64,000 nucleotides of DNA from Mycobacterium seoulense (GTDB lineage: Bacteria > Actinomycetota > Actinomycetes > Mycobacteriales > Mycobacteriaceae): positions 1,054,001-1,118,000 of the forward strand of contig NZ_AP022582.1 of NCBI RefSeq assembly GCF_010731595.1, given 5' to 3'. The notes beneath the pieces are model-generated. The model did no database searches, was not told the DNA's origin, and saw nothing but the letters and a program-made list of their open reading frames with translations. Of this stretch, positions 9,877-18,871 are shown piece by piece; within the stretch, counting starts at the first letter, position 1, and each line of letters opens with the position of its first letter. The translations under genes were made by a program, and so were the position numbers.

Positions 9877-10002
9877 CGGCGCAGAACCCGGTCGTGGGTT
9901 TTCGAAAAATGTTCCGAAAAAGTGTCCGAGGTATCCGGGCTGGCTGCTCGTAGCTGTGACGGCGGCCCACCGGGGGTCGCGACCACAGTTAAGGAACATG
10001 TC

Positions 10003-10743
10003 ATGAGCGCCATCGAAGACTTCCGGTCGACGACCTTCGCCGCCGTCCCGTACGAGGATCTGACCGTCGCCGAGGCGTGGGCGTCGAGCCCGCTGGGCGA
10101 CCCCACGATCGAGGACGATTCCCTCGTCCAACCCGTCGAGTCTGAGGATTCTCCGGCCACGACCGTGATCGCGAAGCCGCGCTCGAGGGGGACGAACGCC
10201 CTGCTCGCCGGGGCCGTGGTCGCGGCGCTCGGAGCGGTCGCCGGGCTCGGCCTGCTGCTCGTCGACGGGCCGGGCTCCAAGGAGCACAAGCCCGCCGTCG
10301 TGGTGCCGAATTCCAGCGTCGGCTCGGTGACGCCCCAGGCCCCCAGCGCGGTTGCGCCGCCACCCCTTTCGCCGGCCCCGCCGTCGGCGGCCGCCCCTGC
10401 TGACGCGGCGCAGGTCTCGCCGGCACCCGTCAGCGGTGGGCATGCGCCCGTGGTGATCGCGCCGGCACCGGCACCGGCCCCGGCGCCCGCGGCCCCGGCT
10501 AATCCGGACGTCCCGCCGCCCCCTCCCAATGTGACCGTCAACGTCCCGCCGGTGATAGTGCCCGTGCCCGTTCCGGTACCGGTGCCGCCCCAGCACGGTG
10601 GCAGTCAGCAGGGCGGCGGCCAGCCCGCGCCGAGCGGTGGCAGCGGCCACGGGCCCATCCAGTGTTTCGCCTGCCACCCGCCGGTCCAGCAACAGCCGAT
10701 CCACCCGCAGCCGATCCACCCCCAGCCGCTGCAGCATCCCTAA
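10003..10743 (+). CDS. Proline-rich single-pass membrane protein
   Basis: 246 residues. A charged N-terminal region of about 60 residues is followed by one hydrophobic segment (ALLAGAVVAALGAVAGLGLLLV, residues about 63-84). After it comes a long Pro/Ala/Val-rich tail with PAPAPAPAPAAPA and VPVPVPVPP runs, ending in His/Gln/Pro repeats (QPIHPQPIHPQPLQHP). The topology is probably N-in, with the tail crossing the cell wall. AAGGAA at 9991 sets the ATG. There is no enzymatic motif, and I do not recall a counterpart between ileS and dinX in M. tuberculosis. It could be an envelope linker or cell-wall-spanning protein. The function is unknown. Confidence 0.75.
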   Translation: MSAIEDFRSTTFAAVPYEDLTVAEAWASSPLGDPTIEDDSLVQPVESEDSPATTVIAKPRSRGTNALLAGAVVAALGAVAGLGLLLVDGPGSKEHKPAVVVPNSSVGSVTPQAPSAVAPPPLSPAPPSAAAPADAAQVSPAPVSGGHAPVVIAPAPAPAPAPAAPANPDVPPPPPNVTVNVPPVIVPVPVPVPVPPQHGGSQQGGGQPAPSGGSGHGPIQCFACHPPVQQQPIHPQPIHPQPLQHP

Positions 10744-10840
10744 CCGCTAGTGCGCGACCGCAGGGCGCGGTGGGCATGGACCCAGAACGGCATGCCCGCC
10801 GCGGTGCCGTCGGCGTCCATACAGAAGGACGCTAGACCAA

Positions 10841-10854
10841 TAGCATTTTCAGTT
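10841..10854 (+). promoter_or_regulatory. Leaderless promoter of dinX
   Basis: TAGCAT (10841-10846) ends eight bases before the GTG at 10855, so transcription is predicted to begin at or next to the start codon. Confidence 0.5.
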
Positions 10855-12273
10855 GTGGAGTCCCGTTGGGTGCTGCACCTGGACATGGATGCGTTCTTCG
10901 CCTCGGTCGAACAACTCACCCGGCCGACCCTGCGGGGGCGGCCGGTGCTGGTCGGCGGCCTGGGCGGGCGGGGCGTGGTCGCCGGCGCCAGCTACGAGGC
11001 CCGCGTGTACGGGGCCCGCTCGGCCATGCCGATGCACCAGGCCCGCCGCCTGATCGGGGTGACCGCGGTGGTGCTGCCGCCGCGGGGCGTGGTGTACGGC
11101 GTGGCCAGCCGGCGGGTCTTCGACACCGTGCGCGCCGTGGTGCCGGTCGTCGAGCAGCTGTCGTTCGACGAGGGCTTCGGCGAACCGCCCCACCTCGCGG
11201 GCGCGTCCGCCGAGGACGTCGAGGCGTTCTGCGAGGATCTGCGGCGACGGGTGCGCGACGAGACGGGCCTGATCGCCTCGGTCGGAGCCGGCTCGGGAAA
11301 GCAGATCGCCAAGATCGCATCGGGTCTGGCGAAGCCGGACGGCGTGCGGGTGGTCCGGCGGGCCGAAGAGCGGTCGCTGCTGGGCGGGTTGCCGGTGCGG
11401 CGGCTGTGGGGCATCGGGCCGGTCGCCGAGGAGAAGCTGAATCGGCTCGGCATCGAGACGATCGGCGAGCTGGCCGCGCTGACCGACGCCGAGGCCGCCA
11501 ACATCCTGGGCGCGACGATCGGGCCGGCTCTGCACCGCCTGGCGCTCGGCATCGACGACCGGCCCGTCGCCGAGCGGGCCGAAGCCAAACAGATCAGCTC
11601 CGAGTCCACCTTCGCCGTCGACCTGACCAGCCTGGAGCAGCTGCGTGAGGCGATCGACCCGATCGCGGAGCACGCGCACCAACGTCTGCTGCGCGACGGC
11701 CGGGGCGCCCGCACCGTCACCGTGAAACTGAAGAAATCGGACATGAGCACGCTGACCCGTTCGGCCACCTTGCCGTATGCGACGACCGAGCCCGGCGCGC
11801 TGGTCGCCGTGGCCCGCCGGCTGCTGCTGGACCCTCGCGAGATCGGGCCGATACGCCTGCTGGGCGTGGGGTTCTCGGGGCTGAGCGACGTGCGCCAGGA
11901 GTCGTTGTTCCCGGACCTCGACCTGGCGGGGGAGACGGAGGACCACCCCCTGGAAACTGTGGCGACGGCGGCCGAGGCCATGTTCTCGCCGGGGCCCGAG
12001 GCGGTCCCGGGGTGGCGGGTGGGGGACGACGTCACGCATCCCGAGCTCGGGCACGGCTGGGTGCAGGGCGCCGGCCACGGCGTCGTCACTGTGCGGTTCG
12101 AGACCCGCAGCTCGGGCCCCGGCCCGGCCCGCACGTTCCCCGGCGGCACCGCCGAGCTCACCAAAGCCAACCCGGTGGATTCGCTGGACTGGCCGGATTA
12201 CCTGGGCGCGCTGCAGGCCCTGGACGCGAATGCGCCGTCAGCCCCAGCGGGCGATGACGTCGCCGACCGGTAG
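10855..12273 (+). CDS. dinX: Y-family DNA polymerase IV (DinX/DinB1)
   Basis: 472 residues. A translesion polymerase with the palm motif [13 protein letters not shown], the second acidic motif [10 protein letters not shown], and helix-hairpin-helix residues in [20 protein letters not shown]. The little-finger domain follows and then [10 protein letters not shown], a likely beta-clamp binding peptide (QxxLF). I chose GTG 10855 ([14 protein letters not shown]), which matches M. tuberculosis DinX. A longer frame adds 35 residues without family support. A C-terminal extension of about 90 residues is shared with the mycobacterial orthologue. No LexA-type box was noticed upstream. Confidence 0.95.
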   Translation: MESRWVLHLDMDAFFASVEQLTRPTLRGRPVLVGGLGGRGVVAGASYEARVYGARSAMPMHQARRLIGVTAVVLPPRGVVYGVASRRVFDTVRAVVPVVEQLSFDEGFGEPPHLAGASAEDVEAFCEDLRRRVRDETGLIASVGAGSGKQIAKIASGLAKPDGVRVVRRAEERSLLGGLPVRRLWGIGPVAEEKLNRLGIETIGELAALTDAEAANILGATIGPALHRLALGIDDRPVAERAEAKQISSESTFAVDLTSLEQLREAIDPIAEHAHQRLLRDGRGARTVTVKLKKSDMSTLTRSATLPYATTEPGALVAVARRLLLDPREIGPIRLLGVGFSGLSDVRQESLFPDLDLAGETEDHPLETVATAAEAMFSPGPEAVPGWRVGDDVTHPELGHGWVQGAGHGVVTVRFETRSSGPGPARTFPGGTAELTKANPVDSLDWPDYLGALQALDANAPSAPAGDDVADR

Positions 12274-13164
12274 CTGTGCGGCCAGCGCGGCCATCAGCAG
12301 CACCCGGGCCTGCGGCGGCCGCAGCCGGGGCACCATCACCGCGCCGGCGGCCGCCATCTCGTGCCCCGGCCCGTAGCTCGCACCGACGCGGCCGCCCGGG
12401 ACACGGGTGGACACCGCGACGGCGACCCCGGCCCGGCAATGCCGGGCCACCGCGTCGACCACCGGGTCGCCCGCGTTGCCCGAACCCAGCGCCTCGAGCA
12501 CCAGGCCCCGCGCCCCGGCGGCCACACACGCGTCCATGGCCACCCCGTCGCTGCCCAGGTACGCGGCGACGATGTCGACCCGTGGCGCCTGCGCCGCGCT
12601 GAGATCGCCGAGCTGGGGCCGGGTCTTGGGGCCGGCCAGGGTGATGCCGCCGTTGACCGTGGCGATCAGCTCACCGGCGAAGCCGCTCAGGTCGTGGGTC
12701 GCCACCTTGCTCAGGCCCAGCGGCTGCAGCACCCGGCCGGCGAAACACACGAGCACACCCAGGCTACGGGCGGCCGGGCTGCCCGCCACGGCAAGGGCGG
12801 CGCGCAGGTTGGCCGGGCCGTCGGCGTCAGGGGCGTCGGCGCTGCGCATGGCTCCGGTGAGCACCACCGGGACGTCACCGTCGTAGGTGAGCTCGAGCCA
12901 CAGCGCGCTCTCCTCCATGGTGTCGGTGCCGTGGGTGACCACCACGCCGTCGGCGCCGTTGTCGATCGCCGCCCGGACCGCGCCGCGTATCCGGTCCCAA
13001 TCGGCCGGCACCAGTTGCGAGCTGTCCAACGCGAGCACGTCGACGACGTCGACGTCGAGACCCGCCGCCAGGTCGGCCGCGCCGTAGGAGGGCCGGTGCA
13101 CGCCGTCGGCGTCGGTGCCGGTCGATATCGTGCCTCCGGTGGCGATGACGGTGAGCCGACCCAT
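12238..13164 (-). CDS. ansA: L-asparaginase
   Basis: 308 residues. Hydrolyses asparagine to aspartate and ammonia. The two catalytic threonine motifs are present: TGGTIS near the N-terminus and THGTDTMEE near residues 90-98. The downstream [20 protein letters not shown] is also conserved. ATG 13164 ([14 protein letters not shown]) matches the family start. A longer in-frame extension of 79 residues runs through lspA and is rejected. It converges on dinX, overlapping its 3' end by 36 bp, and diverges from lspA. In M. tuberculosis AnsA releases ammonia that counters acid stress. Confidence 0.95.
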   Translation of the reverse strand: MGRLTVIATGGTISTGTDADGVHRPSYGAADLAAGLDVDVVDVLALDSSQLVPADWDRIRGAVRAAIDNGADGVVVTHGTDTMEESALWLELTYDGDVPVVLTGAMRSADAPDADGPANLRAALAVAGSPAARSLGVLVCFAGRVLQPLGLSKVATHDLSGFAGELIATVNGGITLAGPKTRPQLGDLSAAQAPRVDIVAAYLGSDGVAMDACVAAGARGLVLEALGSGNAGDPVVDAVARHCRAGVAVAVSTRVPGGRVGASYGPGHEMAAAGAVMVPRLRPPQARVLLMAALAAQLPVGDVIARWG

Positions 13165-13234
13165 GGTGAGATCATCGCGCACGCCAACCGCGAACATCGG
13201 CCGGCCCGCGTGCGCATTGGGGGATGATGTGAGA

Positions 13235-13819
13235 GTGCCCGAGGAACCCACAGGATCCAGTGAGCCCGTGACCTCGACCGAGAAGGCCGAGGACGCCGCG
13301 GCCACCCACCCGGCGCGGCCGCCGAGGCGGCTGCGCCTGCTGCTATCGGTCGCGGCGATCGTCTTGGCCCTGGACATCGTCACCAAGGTGCTCGCCGTCA
13401 AACTGCTGCCACCCGGTCAGCCGGTGCCGATCATCGGCGACACGGTGACCTGGACGTTGGTGCGCAATTCCGGTGCCGCGTTCTCGATGGCCACCGGTTA
13501 CACCTGGGTGCTCACGCTGATCGCGACGGGCGTGGTGGTCGGGATCTTCTGGATGGGACGCAGGCTGGTGTCACCCTGGTGGGCGGTCGGGCTGGGGATG
13601 ATCCTCGGCGGCGCCACGGGCAACCTGGTCGACCGCTTCTTCCGGGCGCCCGGTCCGCTGCGCGGCCATGTCGTGGACTTCTTGTCGGTCGGCTGGTGGC
13701 CGGTGTTCAACGTCGCCGACCCGTCCGTGGTCGGCGGGGCCATCCTGCTGGTGGTGCTCTCGGTCTTCGGCTACGACTTCGACACCGTGGGCCGGCGGAG
13801 TAAGGCCGACCAGAGTTGA
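13235..13819 (+). CDS. lspA: Lipoprotein signal peptidase (signal peptidase II)
   Basis: 194 residues, four membrane segments. Cleaves prolipoprotein signal peptides at the lipidated cysteine. The two catalytic aspartates lie in [12 protein letters not shown] and [11 protein letters not shown], and [14 protein letters not shown] is the conserved substrate-site motif. A cytosolic Pro/Ala/Thr-rich N-terminus of about 35 residues is typical of mycobacteria. GTG 13235 (VPEEPTGS) agrees with M. tuberculosis LspA. The stop codon overlaps the TTG start of the next gene, so the two are translationally coupled. Confidence 0.96.
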   Translation: MPEEPTGSSEPVTSTEKAEDAAATHPARPPRRLRLLLSVAAIVLALDIVTKVLAVKLLPPGQPVPIIGDTVTWTLVRNSGAAFSMATGYTWVLTLIATGVVVGIFWMGRRLVSPWWAVGLGMILGGATGNLVDRFFRAPGPLRGHVVDFLSVGWWPVFNVADPSVVGGAILLVVLSVFGYDFDTVGRRSKADQS

Positions 13820-14742
13820 CCGACCGTTCCATGCCGGTCCCGGAGGGGCTGGCGGGCATGCGCGTGGACGCGGGGCTGGCCCGGCTGCTGGGACTGTCCC
13901 GCAGCGCCGCGGCGGCCCTGGCCGAGGGCGGCGGTGTCGAATTGGACGGCGTGCAGGCCGGCAAGTCCGATCGGCTGACCGGCGGGGCGTGGCTGCAGGT
14001 GCGCCTGCCCGATGCCCCACCGCCGGTGGAGAACACGCCCGTCGACATCGAGGGCATGACGATCCTGTACTCCGACGACGACATCGTCGCGGTCGACAAG
14101 CCGGCGGCGGTGGCCGCGCACGCATCGGTGGGCTGGACGGGGCCGACCGTGCTCGGCGGGCTGGCCGCCGCGGGCTACCGGATCACCACGTCGGGGGTGC
14201 CCGAGCGGCAGGGCATCGTGCACCGCCTCGACGTGGGCACCTCCGGGGTGATGGTGGTGGCGCTGTCCGAGCGTGCCTACACGGTGCTGAAGCGCGCGTT
14301 CAAACAGCGCACGGTCGACAAGCGCTACCACGCGCTGGTGCAGGGGCATCCGGACCCGTCGAGCGGGACGATCGACGCGCCGATCGGACGGCACCGCGGC
14401 GGCGAGTGGAAATTCGCGGTCACGACGAACGGCCGGCACAGCCTCACCCACTACGACACCATCGAAGCCTTCACCGCCGCCAGCCTGCTCGACGTGCACC
14501 TGGAAACCGGTCGCACGCACCAGATTCGGGTGCACTTCTCCGCGCTACACCATCCGTGCTGCGGTGACCTCGTCTATGGGGCGGATCCGAAACTCGCGAA
14601 AAGGCTTGGGCTGGAACGGCAATGGCTGCATGCCCGCTCGCTGTCGTTCGCCCATCCGGCGGACGGCAGGCGGATGGAGATCGTCAGCCCCTACCCGGCC
14701 GATCTGCAGCACGCGCTGGACGTGCTGCGCGACGAGGGCTGA
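13816..14742 (+). CDS. RluD-family 23S rRNA pseudouridine synthase (Rv1540-type)
   Basis: 308 residues. An S4-like RNA-binding domain ([23 protein letters not shown]) is followed by the RluA/RluD catalytic domain with [14 protein letters not shown], where the Asp is catalytic, and the conserved [11 protein letters not shown]. The TTG start at 13816 overlaps the lspA stop codon and gives exactly the length of Rv1540. The exact rRNA position modified is not known from sequence. It forms a two-gene unit with lspA, an association seen widely in bacteria. Confidence 0.93.
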   Translation: MTDRSMPVPEGLAGMRVDAGLARLLGLSRSAAAALAEGGGVELDGVQAGKSDRLTGGAWLQVRLPDAPPPVENTPVDIEGMTILYSDDDIVAVDKPAAVAAHASVGWTGPTVLGGLAAAGYRITTSGVPERQGIVHRLDVGTSGVMVVALSERAYTVLKRAFKQRTVDKRYHALVQGHPDPSSGTIDAPIGRHRGGEWKFAVTTNGRHSLTHYDTIEAFTAASLLDVHLETGRTHQIRVHFSALHHPCCGDLVYGADPKLAKRLGLERQWLHARSLSFAHPADGRRMEIVSPYPADLQHALDVLRDEG

Positions 14743-15501
14743 TCACCCGGGCTTGCGCGCCTCGACGAGCAGCCGCACGGAGTGCGCGACGAACGGCCCG
14801 TCTGCCTCGATGCGCTCGTGCAGTTCGCGTAGCCGCTCGCGGTAGGCGTCGACGGTGAAGTCCGGCACCGTCCAAATCACCTTGCGCAGGAAGTAGATAA
14901 CGGCCCCGACGTCGAAGAATTCGGCCCGCATCCGCTCCATGCGGATGTCCACGACGTCCATACCGGCGGCCCGGGCCTGGGCGTTCTGGACGTCGGGGTG
15001 CAGCTCCGCCCATTTCTCCGGCTGCGGCCCGATGAAGTATTCGACCAGCTCGGCCATCGTGGCGGGCCCGATCTGCTGGGCGAAGTAGGTGCCGCCGGGC
15101 CGCAGCACCCGGGCGATCTCCGGCCATCGCACCGCGATGGGGTGGCGGCTGGTCACCAGGTCGAACGCCGCGTCGGCGAACGGCAGCCGCGGCTCGTCAG
15201 CCGTCACCACGACCACCACGCCGCGGGGGTGTAGGCGTTGGGTTGCCAGGGCCGCGTTGGGCGGCCAGGACTCCGTCGCGGCCATCGTGGGCGGGAACCT
15301 TTCGGCGCCCGCGAGGACCTCGCCGCCGCCCGTGTCAATGTCGCACGCGGCCGACGCGCTCGCCAGCCGGCGGCTCATCTGCCGCTGGTAACCCCACGAC
15401 GGGCGTTCCTCGGTGGCGCGCCCGTCCAGCCAGGAGAAATCCCACCCGTCGACGGGGGCCGCGTCGGCCTCCGCCACCAGGTCGTCGAACGTGTGGCCCA
15501 T
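14743..15501 (-). CDS. SAM-dependent methyltransferase (class I)
   Basis: About 252 residues. The usual nucleotide-binding region is DIDTGGGEVLAG, where DxGxGxG would be expected, followed by a motif-II-like VVVVVTADEPRLPFADAAFDLVTSRHPIAVRWPEIARVLRPGGTYF, clearly of methyltransferase type 11. The start could be ATG 15501 (MGHTFDDL), ATG 15510 or GTG 15519. None has a clear ribosome-binding site. The substrate is unknown. In M. tuberculosis this position is occupied by lprI, next to glbN, which is absent here. The gene abuts the pseudouridine synthase gene in convergent orientation with no gap. Confidence 0.8.
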   Translation of the reverse strand: MGHTFDDLVAEADAAPVDGWDFSWLDGRATEERPSWGYQRQMSRRLASASAACDIDTGGGEVLAGAERFPPTMAATESWPPNAALATQRLHPRGVVVVVTADEPRLPFADAAFDLVTSRHPIAVRWPEIARVLRPGGTYFAQQIGPATMAELVEYFIGPQPEKWAELHPDVQNAQARAAGMDVVDIRMERMRAEFFDVGAVIYFLRKVIWTVPDFTVDAYRERLRELHERIEADGPFVAHSVRLLVEARKPG

Positions 15502-15553
15502 GCCGAGCATGCTAGGCACCGCTCACGGTGCGCGGCGCGCGTTGGGCACGACG

Positions 15554-15617
15554 CGCCGAGATTGCCGCCATGGTCGCGGCGGCGGGCGCGGCCGCAGCCG
15601 CCACGGCAATCTCGGCG
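15554..15617 (-). terminator. Stem-loop downstream of glbN
   Basis: A perfect 14-bp inverted repeat, CGCCGAGATTGCCG (15554-15567) with its complement at 15604-15617, around a GC-rich loop. It lies directly after the glbN stop codon. There is no T-run. It probably ends the glbN transcript before the methyltransferase gene. Confidence 0.55.
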
Positions 15618-15624
15618 AACGCGG

Positions 15625-16029
15625 CTAGACCTTCGCGGTGTCGCCCGTCGCGATCTCGGGGGCCAGCGGCGCGATCGCGCCGATGATCTCGGTGACCGTA
15701 CCGGAGGGGACCCCGGCGGCGGCCAGCGCGTCGGACAGGTGCCGAGCCACCAGGTTGAAGTGGTGCATCGTGATGCCGCGGCCCTGATGCACCTGCTTCA
15801 TCGGTGCGCCGGTGTAGGGCTCGGGGCCGCCGAGGGCGGCGGCGAAGAACTCCACCTGCTTGCCTTTGAGGCGGTTCATGTTGGTGCCGGTGAAAAAGCC
15901 TGCGAGTTGGTCGTCGGCAAGCACACGAACGTAGAAGTCCTCGACCACGACTTCGATCGCCTCGTGTCCGCCGATCCGGTCGTAGATGGCGACCGGCTGG
16001 GGTTTGCGGAAGCGTGCCAGCATTTTCAT
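15625..16029 (-). CDS. glbN: Truncated haemoglobin N
   Basis: 134 residues. A group I truncated haemoglobin with nitric oxide dioxygenase activity. Tyr33 (B10, in EDFYVRVL) and the proximal His81 (F8, in MKQVHQGRG) match the M. tuberculosis protein in number and context, as does the pre-A helix [16 protein letters not shown]. It protects respiration from NO by turning NO and O2 into nitrate. In M. tuberculosis glbN is cotranscribed with lprI, and lprI is missing here. Promoter elements in the 285-bp divergent gap to the SDR gene were not pinned down. Confidence 0.96.
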   Translation of the reverse strand: MKMLARFRKPQPVAIYDRIGGHEAIEVVVEDFYVRVLADDQLAGFFTGTNMNRLKGKQVEFFAAALGGPEPYTGAPMKQVHQGRGITMHHFNLVARHLSDALAAAGVPSGTVTEIIGAIAPLAPEIATGDTAKV

Positions 16030-16314
16030 AAGTTCGATTGGAACATTTCGGCGTTGCCCGTCAGTTAGTTCGCGGTCGCGCGCGGATGTCTTTGCGTAAC
16101 AAGCGGATTATCCCGTTTTGACGGTTGCGCTCGGCCGCGTGTGAGGCGCGCGGGCCGCTTTACATGCGCGAAATCTGCATCGACGCGAGGGGCTGATGCC
16201 ATAGGTTGGCTTAATGACTCACGTCACATCATTCACGCAGCCCCACCAAGCGGTCGTGGTCAGCGGGCGGGCCAGTTGCGGTCGGGGGGCCGACATCATC
16301 AGGAGCGCAAACCG

Positions 16315-17355
16315 ATGAACCTTGGTGACTTAACGAGCTTGGTCGAGAAGCCGCTCGCGAGCTTGGTAGAGAAGCCGATCGCCGCGGTGTCCCACATCGT
16401 CAACACCCCCAACTCCGCGGGGCGCTACCGGCCGTTCTATCTGAGGAATCTGCTGGACGCCGTGCAGGGCCGCACGCTGGACGAGGCCGTCGGGGGCAAG
16501 ACCGTCCTGATCACCGGGGGGTCGTCGGGCATCGGCGAGGCCGCCGCGAAGAAGATCGCCGAAGCGGGGGGCACGGTCGTGCTCGTCGCGCGGACCCGGG
16601 AAAACCTGGAGAAAGTGGCCGACGAGGTCCGCGGTGACGGCGGCGCCGCCCACGTCTATCCGTGCGACCTGTCGGACATGGACGCGATCGCCGCGATGGC
16701 CGATCGGGTGCTGAGCGATCTCGGGGGCGTCGACATCCTGATCAACAACGCGGGGCGGTCGATCCGGCGATCACTGGAGCTGTCCTACGACCGGATCCAC
16801 GACTATCAGCGCACCATGCAGCTGAACTACCTGGGCGCGGTCCAGCTCATCCTCAAATTCATCCCCGGCATGCGGGAGCGCGGCTTCGGGCACATCATCA
16901 ACGTCTCCTCGGTCGGCGTGCAGACCCGCGCGCCGCGCTTCGGCGCCTACATCGCCAGCAAGGCCGCGCTGGACAGCCTGTGCGATTCGCTGCAGGCCGA
17001 GACCGTCAACGACGGCGTGAAGTTCACCACCGTGCACATGGCCCTGGTGCGCACCCCGATGATCAGCCCGACCACGCTCTACGACAAGTTCCCGGCGCTG
17101 ACGCCGGACCAGGCGGCCGGGGTGATCGCCGACGCCATCGTGCACCGGCCGCGGCGGGCCAGCTCGCCGTTCGGGCAATTCGCCGCCGTCGCCGACGCCG
17201 TGAACCCGGCGGTGATGGACCGGGTGCGCAACCGCGCGTTCACAATGTTCGGCGACTCCCACGCCGCCAAAGGCGACGAATCGCCAAGCGATTCACCGCA
17301 ATTCGATAAACGCAGCGAGACGTTCGTGCGGGCGACCCGCGGGATACATTGGTGA
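16315..17355 (+). CDS. Short-chain dehydrogenase, fatty acyl-CoA reductase-like (Rv1543-type)
   Basis: 346 residues. An N-terminal extension of about 60 residues (MNLGDLTSLVEKPLASLVEKPIAAVSH) precedes the Rossmann domain with TGGSSGIGEA, NNAGRS and the catalytic YIASKAALDS (Tyr-x3-Lys) preceded by NVSSVG. Its M. tuberculosis counterpart Rv1543 is annotated as a possible fatty acyl-CoA reductase. AGGAG at 16301 sets the ATG at 16315. Only four bases separate it from the next SDR, so the pair is an operon, probably in lipid or ketone reduction. The substrate is unproven. Confidence 0.88.
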   Translation: MNLGDLTSLVEKPLASLVEKPIAAVSHIVNTPNSAGRYRPFYLRNLLDAVQGRTLDEAVGGKTVLITGGSSGIGEAAAKKIAEAGGTVVLVARTRENLEKVADEVRGDGGAAHVYPCDLSDMDAIAAMADRVLSDLGGVDILINNAGRSIRRSLELSYDRIHDYQRTMQLNYLGAVQLILKFIPGMRERGFGHIINVSSVGVQTRAPRFGAYIASKAALDSLCDSLQAETVNDGVKFTTVHMALVRTPMISPTTLYDKFPALTPDQAAGVIADAIVHRPRRASSPFGQFAAVADAVNPAVMDRVRNRAFTMFGDSHAAKGDESPSDSPQFDKRSETFVRATRGIHW

Positions 17356-17359
17356 CATC

Positions 17360-18163
17360 ATGAGCCTTCCGAAACCCGATCTTGAGACCACCGTCGTCAT
17401 CACCGGCGCCTCGTCCGGCATCGGCTCCGAACTGGCGCGCGGGCTGGCCCGCCGCGGCTTCCCGCTGCTGCTGGTCGCGCGGCGCCGGGAACGCCTCGAC
17501 GATCTCGCCAACGAGGTGGGCCGGGAGTACTCGGTGGCGGTCGAGGTGCTGCCGCTGGACCTCGGCGATCCCAAGGGCCGCGCGAAGTTGGCGGACCGGT
17601 TGCGCGCCGAGCCGATCGCCGGCCTGTGCAACAGCGCGGGTTTCGGCACCAGCGGCGTCTTCCACGAGCTGCCGGTAGAGCGCGAGAGCGAGGAGGTCAC
17701 CCTCAACGCGCTGGCGTTGATGGAACTCACCCACGCGGCCCTGCCCGGCATGGTCGAGCGCGGCGCCGGCGCGGTGATGAACATCGCGTCGATCGCCGGG
17801 TTTCAGCCGGTGCCCTACATGGCGGTCTATTCGGCGACCAAGGCGTTCGTGCAGACGTTCTCCGAGGCCGTGCACGAGGAGCTGCACGGCACCGGGGTAT
17901 CGGTGACGTGTCTGTGCCCCGGCCCGGTGCCGACCGAGTGGGCCGAGATCGCCAACGCCGAGCGGTACAGCATTCCCCTCGCGCAGGTCTCGCCGCGCGA
18001 CGTCGCCGAGGCGGCGATCGGCGGGATGCTGGCCGGCAGCCGCTCCGTGGTGCCCGGCGTCGTGCCCAAGGTCGTCAGCACCGCCGGCAGATTCGCACCG
18101 CGCAGCCTGCTGCTGCCCGGGATCCGGATCGGTAACCGCTTCCGCGGGGGACCCAACCGCTGA
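17360..18163 (+). CDS. Short-chain dehydrogenase/ketoacyl reductase (Rv1544-type)
   Basis: 267 residues. A classical SDR with TGASSGIGSEL, NSAGFGTSG in place of NNAG, NIASIAGF and YSATKAFVQTF (catalytic Tyr-x3-Lys). It is directly downstream of the Rv1543-type gene, with ATG four bases after its stop. Family members reduce 3-keto groups of fatty acids or act on bulky hydrophobic ketones. The C-terminal Arg/Pro-rich tail is short. Its partner SDR suggests successive reductions in one lipid pathway, which is an inference. Confidence 0.88.
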   Translation: MSLPKPDLETTVVITGASSGIGSELARGLARRGFPLLLVARRRERLDDLANEVGREYSVAVEVLPLDLGDPKGRAKLADRLRAEPIAGLCNSAGFGTSGVFHELPVERESEEVTLNALALMELTHAALPGMVERGAGAVMNIASIAGFQPVPYMAVYSATKAFVQTFSEAVHEELHGTGVSVTCLCPGPVPTEWAEIANAERYSIPLAQVSPRDVAEAAIGGMLAGSRSVVPGVVPKVVSTAGRFAPRSLLLPGIRIGNRFRGGPNR

Positions 18164-18229
18164 CCGACGCCGGTTTTCGGCCACTCGCGTCACTCGCGCC
18201 CCTGCGCCGGACGACCGACGATCTGCCCA

Positions 18230-18286
18230 CCTCATGGCGACAAATCGTCCACCGGGTGGACGGTGTCTTGGATTGTCGCTATGAGG
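18230..18286. repeat. Nested inverted repeat between the SDR operon and the SRPBCC gene
   Basis: Outer 14-bp arms, CCTCATGGCGACAA (18230-18243) and TTGTCGCTATGAGG (18273-18286), pair with one mismatch. An inner CGTCCACC/GGTGGACG stem spans 18246-18262. It may be a terminator or a dispersed palindromic element. No T-run follows. Confidence 0.5.
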
Positions 18287-18362
18287 CGGGCACAACGCCG
18301 CATCCCCCGGAGTGGGGACGGGAGTGGCGGATGTGACGAAGCGGCCGCGCTAGGCTCCGCTC

Positions 18363-18794
18363 ATGGCCGCTGTTGACCTGACCGCCGATATGCCGATGAG
18401 CCCGCAAGAGATGTGGGATCACGTCGCCGACCTGTCGGACCTGGGTGATTGGCTGGTGATGCACGAGGGGTGGCGCAGCGAGCTGCCCGAGGAGCTCGGC
18501 GAGGGCGTCCAGGTGGTGGGCGTGGCCCGGGCCAAGGGTTTCCGCAACCGGGTGACGTGGACGGTGACGACGTGGGATCCGCCGCACGAGGTGGCGCTCT
18601 CCGGATCCGGCAAGGGCGGCGCCAAGTACGCCGTCACGCTCACCGTGCGGGCCGCCCAAGCGGGATCGACGCTGGGCCTGCGCCTTGAGCTGGGCGGGCG
18701 GGCGTTGTTCGGGCCGGTCGGGTCGGCGGCCGCGCGGGCCGTCAAAGGGGACGTGCAGAAGTCGTTGAAGAACTTCGTCGAGTTGTACGGATAG
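18363..18794 (+). CDS. SRPBCC-fold protein (Rv0910/Rv1546 family)
   Basis: 143 residues with the START/SRPBCC pattern: an N-terminal beta strand [30 protein letters not shown], a middle beta sheet, and a C-terminal helix [16 protein letters not shown]. Relatives in M. tuberculosis (Rv0910, Rv1546) have been described as toxin-like members of toxin-antitoxin pairs or as lipid-binding proteins. No antitoxin-type gene is adjacent here. TAGGCT (18351-18356) ends six bases before the ATG, so the mRNA is probably leaderless. Ligand and role are unknown. Confidence 0.82.
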   Translation: MAAVDLTADMPMSPQEMWDHVADLSDLGDWLVMHEGWRSELPEELGEGVQVVGVARAKGFRNRVTWTVTTWDPPHEVALSGSGKGGAKYAVTLTVRAAQAGSTLGLRLELGGRALFGPVGSAAARAVKGDVQKSLKNFVELYG

Positions 18795-18871
18795 CCGGGT
18801 CCAAGAAACGCCAGACACACGCGGCGACACGCCCAACTCGTGTCGGTTCGCAGTCATACACTGGCTCCTCT

